Shown piece by piece: positions 58,081 to 64,000 of a stretch of 64,000 nt of DNA. Source of the DNA: Stenotrophomonas ginsengisoli. Its GTDB lineage: Bacteria; Pseudomonadota; Gammaproteobacteria; Xanthomonadales; Xanthomonadaceae. A model generated the notes under the pieces. It saw only the letters and a program-made list of their open reading frames with translations. It was not told where the DNA came from and made no database searches. Location of the stretch: NCBI RefSeq assembly GCF_001431485.1, contig NZ_LDJM01000045.1:21122-85121 (forward strand), written 5' to 3'. Positions within the stretch are counted from its first letter, which is position 1; each line of letters starts with the position of its first letter. A program made the position numbers and the translations under genes.

Positions 58081-58422
58081 ATGACCCAGCCCCTCGACCT
58101 GCTCAGCGCCCGCTGCATCCCCCGCGCCGGTGCCGAGCACCGCCTGGATGCCGCCGCCCTGGACACCTACCTGGCGCGCCTGCCGGGCTGGTCGCTCAGC
58201 AACGATGGCAGCCTCCTGCAGCGCCGCTTCGACTTTGCCGACTATTACCGCACCCTGGCCTTCGTCAACGCCCTGGCCCACATCGCCCACCGCCAGGACC
58301 ACCATCCGGACCTGTCGGTGCACTACGACCGGGTCATCGTGCAATGGTCTACACACGACGTTGGCGGGCTGAGCCTGAATGATGTGATCTGCGCGGCCCA
58401 GACCAGCGCCCTGACCGAGTAA
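58081..58422 (+). CDS. phhB: 4a-hydroxytetrahydrobiopterin dehydratase
   Basis: PhhB recycles the pterin cofactor after aromatic amino acid hydroxylation. The 113 residues carry the family motif HRQDHHPDLSVHYDRV with the active-site histidines and HDVGGLSLNDV. It starts a plus-strand row with a lipoprotein (5-bp gap) and zupT, though phenylalanine hydroxylase is not in the window. Confidence 0.93.
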   Translation: MTQPLDLLSARCIPRAGAEHRLDAAALDTYLARLPGWSLSNDGSLLQRRFDFADYYRTLAFVNALAHIAHRQDHHPDLSVHYDRVIVQWSTHDVGGLSLNDVICAAQTSALTE

Positions 58423-58427
58423 CTGCC

Positions 58428-58847
58428 ATGAACCTGCGTGTTTGCCTGCTGCTGTGCCTCCCCCTGTCTCTGGCAGCCTGCCAGAAGGACGCTGCCGACC
58501 CGGCCCGGCAGGCCGCTCCGGCGCCGACCCCGGTGGCCGCCATCTCCACCCCGCCACCGGCCTACCCGGCCGAGGTGGCCTGCACCGGCGGTGAAGGAAC
58601 CAGCGTGCTCAAGGTGGGCATCGGCGCGGCCGGCATCCCCGACAACATCACCGTGCTGACCAGCTCCGGCTTCCCTGCCCTGGACCAGGCCGCACAGACT
58701 GCGGTGGAAGGCTGGCGCTTCCGCCCGGCCACCCGCAATGGCCAGCCGGTTCCGGCCAGCATCCAGGTCCCGGTGACCTTCCGCCTGCCGGCCGAATTGC
58801 CCACCGATTGCTATCTGGTGCAGGAACGCCTGCGCCGCGGCGGCTGA
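58428..58847 (+). CDS. Small lipoprotein with TonB C-terminal-like domain
   Basis: The protein has 139 residues: lipobox LSLAAC near residue 18, a Pro/Ala linker, and a TonB_C-like domain (VLKVGIGAAGIPDNITVLTSSGFPALDQAAQTAVEGWRFRPAT, shown in part: GFPALDQAAQ, WRFRPATRNG). Such free TonB-C domains are common in this family as 'energy transducer TonB' proteins. It lacks the N-terminal membrane anchor of true TonB, being lipid-anchored instead. Function unknown. Confidence 0.8.
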   Translation: MNLRVCLLLCLPLSLAACQKDAADPARQAAPAPTPVAAISTPPPAYPAEVACTGGEGTSVLKVGIGAAGIPDNITVLTSSGFPALDQAAQTAVEGWRFRPATRNGQPVPASIQVPVTFRLPAELPTDCYLVQERLRRGG

Positions 58848-58850
58848 TCG

Positions 58851-59645
58851 ATGTCAGCCTTCGGTACCGCCCTGCTGGTAACCACGGCCGCCGGCCTGGC
58901 CACCGGCATCGGCGGTGCCCTGGTGTTGTTCACCCGGCGCCCCAACCCGCGCCTGCTCTCCTTCGGCCTGGCCTTCGCCGCCGGGGCCATGGTCTACGTG
59001 TCGCTGGCCGAGATCCTGCCCAAGGCCACCACCGCCTTCAGCAGCCTGCATGGGGCCCGCTACGGCCTGGCCCTGTCCACCGCGGCCTTTCTCGGCGGCC
59101 TGCTGCTGATGGCCATCATCGACCAGCTGGTTCCCAACCCCCACCACAGCCTGGACAAACAGGCCCCGGGCTTTGCCCAGGACAATGCCGCCTACCTGCG
59201 CAAGGTCGGACTGATGACCGCCATTGCGATCACCGCCCACAACCTGCCCGAAGGCATGGCCACCTTCTTTGCCACCTTGCAGAGCCCGGTCCTGGGCCTG
59301 CCACTGGCCCTGGCCATTGCCGTGCACAACATTCCCGAAGGCATTGCCATCGCCATCCCGGTGCATGCCGCCACGCGTTCACGCCGCATCGCCCTGGCGG
59401 CCAGCATCGGCGCCGGCATGGCCGAGCCGGTCGGCGCCCTGCTCGGCTATGGCCTGGTCGGCGGCCAGCTCTCGGCCAACACCTATGGTGGCGCCTTCGG
59501 CCTGATTGCCGGGATCATGGTGTTCCTGGCCCTGGACGAACTGTTGCCAACAGCCAAGCGCCATGCCGTCGGTCACGAGACCGTGCATGGCCTGGTCGGC
59601 GGCATGGCCCTGATGGCGATCAGCCTCGTACTGTTTTCCTGGTAG
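58851..59645 (+). CDS. zupT: ZIP-family zinc transporter ZupT
   Basis: ZupT imports zinc and other divalent metals across the inner membrane. The 264 residues form eight hydrophobic segments. The metal-binding motifs AHNLPEGMATF (segment IV) and VHNIPEGIAIAI (segment V) are intact. Its start lies three bases past the preceding lipoprotein stop. Zinc uptake would fit the nearby L36 paralogue only by distance, which is weak. Confidence 0.95.
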   Translation: MSAFGTALLVTTAAGLATGIGGALVLFTRRPNPRLLSFGLAFAAGAMVYVSLAEILPKATTAFSSLHGARYGLALSTAAFLGGLLLMAIIDQLVPNPHHSLDKQAPGFAQDNAAYLRKVGLMTAIAITAHNLPEGMATFFATLQSPVLGLPLALAIAVHNIPEGIAIAIPVHAATRSRRIALAASIGAGMAEPVGALLGYGLVGGQLSANTYGGAFGLIAGIMVFLALDELLPTAKRHAVGHETVHGLVGGMALMAISLVLFSW

Positions 59646-59677
59646 TTCGCCGGCAGATCCCTGAAAAATCGCCGCCG

Positions 59678-60661
59678 TTACTTGCCCAGGCGCTCCAGCG
59701 CCTGGACCAGCTCCGGCGCCAGCGGGGCCTGCAGCAGGTAGGGGCGCTTGCCGTTGTCCAGGCGGAACTCCAGTGATGCGGCATGCAGGAACAGACGCTT
59801 CAGGCCGATCTGCTCGCGCAGACGCTTGTTGATCGCCTCATCGCCGTACTTGTCATCGGCCGCCACCGGATGACCAATATGCTGGGCATGCACACGGATC
59901 TGGTGGGTGCGGCCGGTCTCGATGCGCACCTGGCACAGCGAATGCCCACCACGGCGCTCCAGCACGGTGAAATGGCTGACCGAAGGCTTGCCGATCGCAT
60001 TGACCTGCACATGCCGCTCCCCCCCCTGACGCAGGCCCACGTGCAGCGGGGCATCCACGGTCATCACCCCGTCGGGCATGCGCCCGACCAACAGGGTCTG
60101 GTAATGCTTGATGATCCCGGCGCCGTGGTCTTCACGCAGCAGCGCCTGCAGTTCGGTCAGGGCAGAGCGTTTCTTGGCCACGATCAACAGGCCGGAGGTA
60201 TCGCGGTCCAGGCGGTGCACCAGCTCGAGCATCTTGCCCGGGCGCAGCGCGCGCAGGGTCTCGATCGCACCGTGGCTGATGCCGCTGCCGCCATGGCTGG
60301 CCACGCCGGACGGCTTGTTCAGGGCGAGCAGGAACTCATCCTCGAACACGATCGCGGCCTCCAGGCGTTTCATGAACGCCTCCGGCGGCCCGGCCTTTTC
60401 CACCCCCTCGCTTTCCAGCCGCACCGGCGGGATGCGCACCTCGTCACCGGCCTCCAGCTTGCGCTCGGCCTTGGCCCGGCCGCCGTTCACCCGGACCTGG
60501 CCGGAGCGCACGATCTTGTACACCAGTGAGCGCGGCGCCCCCTTGAGCTGGCCGAGCAGGAAGTTGTCCAGGCGCTGGCCAGCGCGGTCATCGGACACGC
60601 GCACCATGCGCACGCCGGGCTTGTCAGCGCCAGGCTGGGAGGTCACATCGGAAGCATTCAT
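59678..60661 (-). CDS. rluC: RluC-type 23S rRNA pseudouridine synthase
   Basis: The RluA-family enzyme makes pseudouridine at 23S rRNA positions 955, 2504 and 2580 in E. coli. An S4 RNA-binding domain opens the protein (RLDNFLLGQLKGAPRSLVYKIVRSGQVRVNG, in part RLDNFLLGQL), and the catalytic Asp lies in HRLDRDTSGLLIV. At 327 residues it fits RluC. It is divergent from rne, a pairing seen in enterobacteria, where rne lies beside rluC. Confidence 0.94.
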   Translation of the reverse strand: MNASDVTSQPGADKPGVRMVRVSDDRAGQRLDNFLLGQLKGAPRSLVYKIVRSGQVRVNGGRAKAERKLEAGDEVRIPPVRLESEGVEKAGPPEAFMKRLEAAIVFEDEFLLALNKPSGVASHGGSGISHGAIETLRALRPGKMLELVHRLDRDTSGLLIVAKKRSALTELQALLREDHGAGIIKHYQTLLVGRMPDGVMTVDAPLHVGLRQGGERHVQVNAIGKPSVSHFTVLERRGGHSLCQVRIETGRTHQIRVHAQHIGHPVAADDKYGDEAINKRLREQIGLKRLFLHAASLEFRLDNGKRPYLLQAPLAPELVQALERLGK

Positions 60662-60684
60662 ATAGGCACGTATTCTGTTACACT
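60657..60684 (+). promoter_or_regulatory. Candidate rne promoter
   Basis: TTCATA and TACACT are separated by 16 bases, pointing to rne. The site overlaps the start of the divergent rluC gene. Confidence 0.45.
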
Positions 60685-61057
60685 CGAGCGGCGATATAAG
60701 GGATTGATTTCACTTAGGAGTTGAACAGGCCGAAAGCCCCGCTCCTGGTGAATCCGGTTCAAGTTCGCTGCCACCGCCCCCGGGGCGGCCATGTTAGCGG
60801 CTCACCGGCCTTCCCGGCCATCGCCGGGCACCACCAATGCCTGTGCTGAACATGTCCCGTGCGGCGTGGCCAGATGTTTGGCAACGCCACCGGTCCTGCA
60901 ACAAACCCAAACCAATGAGCGCTCCCGCGGCCTGCCGTGGTGTTGTAGCGCTGGACGCCCGGCCCCTCCCCCGCGCATGCGCGACCAAGGGCCGGACAGT
61001 GGCCAGAGGCGAAACCCCATGGCGTTCCGCGCGGTAGCAGCGCGCGAGGAACGCACA
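60685..61057 (+). promoter_or_regulatory. Long 5' leader of rne
   Basis: About 370 bases lie between the candidate promoter and the rne start. In E. coli the long rne leader contains hairpins that RNase E itself cuts to autoregulate. Long GC-rich self-pairing stretches are present here, but no specific structure could be confirmed by eye. A frame open upstream of the true start has no family match. Confidence 0.5.
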
Positions 61058-63979
61058 ATGAAGCGAATGCTGATCAATGCCACGCAGGCCGAAGAGCTGC
61101 GCGTGGCGATTGTGGACGGCCAGACCCTGTACGACATCGATATCGAACAGCCGTCCAAGGAACAGAAGAAATCCAATATCTACAAGGGCCGTATCACGCG
61201 ACTGGAACCGTCGCTGGAAGCGGCCTTTGTTGAATACGGCGGCGACCGCCACGGCTTCCTGCCGCTGAAGGAAATTTCCCGCGACTACTTCCAGGCCGGT
61301 GTGGACCACCACAAGGCCAGCATCAAGGAACTGCTGCGCGAAGGCCAGGAAATCGTTGTCCAGGTCGACAAGGAAGAGCGCGGCAACAAGGGCGCCGCAC
61401 TGACCACCTTCATCTCGCTGGCCGGCCGTTACATGGTGCTGATGCCCAATTCGCCGTCGGCCGGCGGCGTCTCGCGCCGCATCGAGGGCGAGGACCGTGC
61501 TGCCCTGAAGGACGCGCTGGACAAGCTGCAGATCCCCGACGACATGGGCGTGATCATCCGCACCGCCGGCGTCGGCCGCGATGCCGAAGAGCTGCAGTGG
61601 GACCTGGACTACCTGCTGCAGGTCTGGAAGTCGATTGCCGAAGCCGCACTGACCAAGCCCGCCCCGTTCCTGATCTACCAGGAATCGCGCCTGATCGTGC
61701 GCGCCCTGCGCGACTACCTGCGCGCCGATGTCGGCGAGATCCTCGTTGACACCCAGGAGATGTACGACACCGCCCGCGATTTCATCCAGCAGGTGATGCC
61801 GCAGACCCTGCGCAAGCTCAAGCACTACAAGGACGACATCCCGCTGTTCAACCGCTTCCAGATCGAATCGCAGATCGAAGCGGCCTACGAGCGCAACGTG
61901 CGCCTGCCGTCGGGCGGCTCGATCGTGATGGACCAGACCGAAGCGCTGACCGCCATCGACGTCAACTCGGCCCGTGCCACCAAGGGCGGTGACATCGAGG
62001 AAACCGCGTTCAACACCAACCTGGAAGCGGCCGAGGAAGTGGCCCGCCAGCTGCGCCTGCGCGACCTGGGCGGTCTGGTGGTGATCGACTTCATCGACAT
62101 GTCCTCCTCCAAGCACCAGCGCGAGGTGGAAAACCGCCTGCAGCAGGCGCTCAAGTACGACCGTGCCCGCATCCAGCTGGGCCGCATCAGCCGTTTCGGC
62201 CTGATGGAAATGAGCCGCCAGCGCCTGCGTCCGAGCCTGGGCGAATCCAGCCAGCTGGTCTGCCCGCGCTGCGAAGGCCAGGGCCGCATGCGCAGCATCG
62301 AGTCGCTGTCGCTGTCGATCATCCGCGTGACCGAAGAGCACGCGATGAAGGAAAACACCGGGCAGGTCCTGGTCCAGGCGCCGGTGGAAATCGCCAACTT
62401 CCTGCTCAATGAAAAGCGCGGTGCCCTGCGCGAGATCGAAGACCGCCACAGCTCGCCGATCATCATCGTCGCCGACGAGCAGCTGCACACCCCGCACTAC
62501 TCGGTCTCGCGCCTGCGCGAAAACGAGCTGGGTGAGGAAACCAGCAAGCCCAGCTACCAGCGCGGCACCCCGCGCAAGCTGCCGGTGCTGGCCCTGACCA
62601 AGGCCCAGCTCAACATTCCGGCCGCCCCGGCGGTGACCAACGTCAAGCACAGCCAGCCTGCCCCGGTACGCGAAACCGCGCCGGAACCGGCACCGGCCAC
62701 CCCGGTGGCAGCCCCGGCACCGGCCAGCACCGGCTTTGTCGGCTGGATCAAGCGCCTGTTCGGTGCCGGCGAAGCCGAAGCCACCAGCGCACCGGCCAAG
62801 CAGGAAAACAACCGCAACAGCCGCAACAACCGCAACAGCAAGAACGGCAACCGCGACGAACGCCGCAAGGACAAGCCGCGCGAGGAGCGTCGCCGCAGTG
62901 ACGCCGACAAGCCGGCAGCTGCTGCGGCCCCGGCAGCCACCCCGAGCCAGCCGGCACGCAACGAAGGCGAACGTCCGGCACGCGAGGATGGCCAGCAGGG
63001 CAACAAGCGCCAGAAGAACCGCAACCGCAACAAGGACCAGGCCGCAGGCCAGGCCCCGCAGGGCGGCAACAACGGCAACGCTCAGCCCAACGCCGAGCGC
63101 AACAACCAGCCGCGCCAGAACAAGGCAGCAGACAAGCCGGCCCAGGCACAGGCCGAGCGCGCAGAGCGTGGCGAACGTGCACCGCGCAACAACGCACCTT
63201 CCGTTGCCGAAGCCGCCGCCAGCACCACCCCGGTCGCTGCCGCTGTGGCCACCGCCGCTGTCAGCGTTGCCGACAACCTCACCACTGCCGCACCCGCTGT
63301 TGCAGCGGTCACCAGCACCGTCAATGAAGAACTGAAGGTGGCCAGCATCACCGCCGCGGCCGATGCCGATGCGGAACTGGAACTGAGCGGTGCCGAAGGC
63401 AGCGATACCGATGCCGGTGACGACGCTGCCAATGGTGAGGCCGGCCGCCGTCGCCGCGGCCGCCGCGGTGGTCGCCGTCGTCGTCGCAACGGCGCTGAAG
63501 GCAGTGCTGCCGGTGAAGAAAATGACAACGGCGATGCCCTGTCCGATCTGATCGGTGACGATGCCGAGGAGTCGTCCGAGCACACCGCCGCGACCAGCGA
63601 CACCAGCCACAAGCCGGCTCCGGCCATGGCCAGCACCGAGTTCGACTTCGATGACGAACCGGCCCAGGCCGGCGCGCGCCTGCCGTCCAACCCCAAGCCC
63701 GCCCCGGCAGCGGTAGCCGTCGCAGCCACGGTTGCTGCGGAAGCTCCGGCTGCTGCGGAAGCTCCGGTTGCTCCGGTTGCTCCGGTTGCTGCGGAAGTTC
63801 CGGAAGCTCCGGTTGCTGCGGAAGTTCCGGAAGTTCCTGTTCTGGCGCCGGCTCCGACACCCGCTGCGGTTGCCACGGTGGCGGCCGGCGATGACCTGCC
63901 GCCGTGGCCGGTGGCCACGGCTCAAACTGCCGCCTCAGCCCCAGCAGCTGCGCCGGTGCAGGCGACCACCTGTCGCTAG
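61058..63979 (+). CDS. rne: Ribonuclease E
   Basis: RNase E is the main endoribonuclease of mRNA decay and rRNA/tRNA processing, and the scaffold of the degradosome. The 973 residues start [17 protein letters not shown], with the S1 domain at about 35-120, catalytic Asp in [10 protein letters not shown] and LVVIDFIDM, and the zinc link CPRCEGQG. From about residue 530 on the protein is low complexity: basic Arg/Asn-rich ([20 protein letters not shown]) then Ala/Pro/Val repeats ([20 protein letters not shown]). The start was chosen for GAGGA 8-12 bases ahead and because earlier codons lack similarity. The C-terminus ends abruptly in TTCR. Confidence 0.95.
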   Translation: MKRMLINATQAEELRVAIVDGQTLYDIDIEQPSKEQKKSNIYKGRITRLEPSLEAAFVEYGGDRHGFLPLKEISRDYFQAGVDHHKASIKELLREGQEIVVQVDKEERGNKGAALTTFISLAGRYMVLMPNSPSAGGVSRRIEGEDRAALKDALDKLQIPDDMGVIIRTAGVGRDAEELQWDLDYLLQVWKSIAEAALTKPAPFLIYQESRLIVRALRDYLRADVGEILVDTQEMYDTARDFIQQVMPQTLRKLKHYKDDIPLFNRFQIESQIEAAYERNVRLPSGGSIVMDQTEALTAIDVNSARATKGGDIEETAFNTNLEAAEEVARQLRLRDLGGLVVIDFIDMSSSKHQREVENRLQQALKYDRARIQLGRISRFGLMEMSRQRLRPSLGESSQLVCPRCEGQGRMRSIESLSLSIIRVTEEHAMKENTGQVLVQAPVEIANFLLNEKRGALREIEDRHSSPIIIVADEQLHTPHYSVSRLRENELGEETSKPSYQRGTPRKLPVLALTKAQLNIPAAPAVTNVKHSQPAPVRETAPEPAPATPVAAPAPASTGFVGWIKRLFGAGEAEATSAPAKQENNRNSRNNRNSKNGNRDERRKDKPREERRRSDADKPAAAAAPAATPSQPARNEGERPAREDGQQGNKRQKNRNRNKDQAAGQAPQGGNNGNAQPNAERNNQPRQNKAADKPAQAQAERAERGERAPRNNAPSVAEAAASTTPVAAAVATAAVSVADNLTTAAPAVAAVTSTVNEELKVASITAAADADAELELSGAEGSDTDAGDDAANGEAGRRRRGRRGGRRRRRNGAEGSAAGEENDNGDALSDLIGDDAEESSEHTAATSDTSHKPAPAMASTEFDFDDEPAQAGARLPSNPKPAPAAVAVAATVAAEAPAAAEAPVAPVAPVAAEVPEAPVAAEVPEVPVLAPAPTPAAVATVAAGDDLPPWPVATAQTAASAPAAAPVQATTCR

Positions 63980-64000
63980 GCCACCTCCGCACCTACCGAA

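Noticed and set aside
60791..61057. Upstream in-frame extension of rne as coding
   Set aside because: No similarity to RNase E before [10 protein letters not shown], and a ribosome binding site lies just ahead of that start.

Overview
The window looks like chromosomal core DNA of a high-GC gammaproteobacterium of the Xanthomonadaceae, most likely Stenotrophomonas or a close relative (Xanthomonas, Pseudoxanthomonas). The evidence is the gene content and order: a his operon headed by a TrpR-like regulator, thrABC on one transcript, rpsA-ihfB-lapB next to polysaccharide genes, a 'transmembrane repetitive protein', and an effector carrying the XVIPCD type IV secretion signal that is typical of this family. 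No rRNA, phage, integrase, insertion sequence or CRISPR was seen.

Layout. 1-5,062: minus-strand histidine operon (regulator, hisG, hisD, hisC, hisB, start of hisH) with translational overlaps and a near-perfect 24-bp palindrome in front of the regulator. 5,064-8,688: an accessory insert of lower GC with two tandem LprI-like lipoproteins and a modular cell-wall-targeting protein ending in an XVIPCD tail. This reads as an antibacterial effector with two immunity paralogues. 8,689-10,959: hisS and a divergent FNR-type oxygen sensor. 11,116-16,139: thrABC with a Thr/Ile/Val-rich leader peptide. 16,366-24,832: EamA transporter, tRNA-Arg(CCT), an ALDH7-type aldehyde dehydrogenase, a DUF4190-type membrane protein, pyrD-murB-EamA, and a GGDEF/EAL protein. 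25,028-31,033: guaA, guaB, folD and a KefB/C-type antiporter split by a frameshift inside a 5-bp tandem repeat. 31,197-37,847: der, bamB, yfgM, rodZ, pilW, rlmN and ndk, the usual cluster but without hisS and ispG. 38,023-42,387: a PsrA-like TetR regulator with a PsrA-type operator, then beta-oxidation genes. 42,516-49,818: polysaccharide dehydratase, WecA-type transferase, lapB, ihfB, rpsA and cmk. 49,895-55,359: zinc-independent type L36, a small secreted protein, aguA-aguB, a GNAT, a TraB protein and two cytochromes c. 55,404-63,979: repetitive transmembrane protein, nfuA, phhB, a TonB-domain lipoprotein, zupT, rluC and rne with a long 5' leader.

How it works together. Most genes are housekeeping: His, Thr, pyrimidine and guanine nucleotide biosynthesis, translation, envelope assembly and fatty acid oxidation. 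Three blocks carry visible local regulation: the his operon (TrpR-like protein plus palindrome), the thr operon (leader peptide) and the fad block (PsrA-type box). The most unusual block is the effector/immunity insert at 5.5-8.4 kb. All functions are read from sequence motifs alone; no database search was possible.
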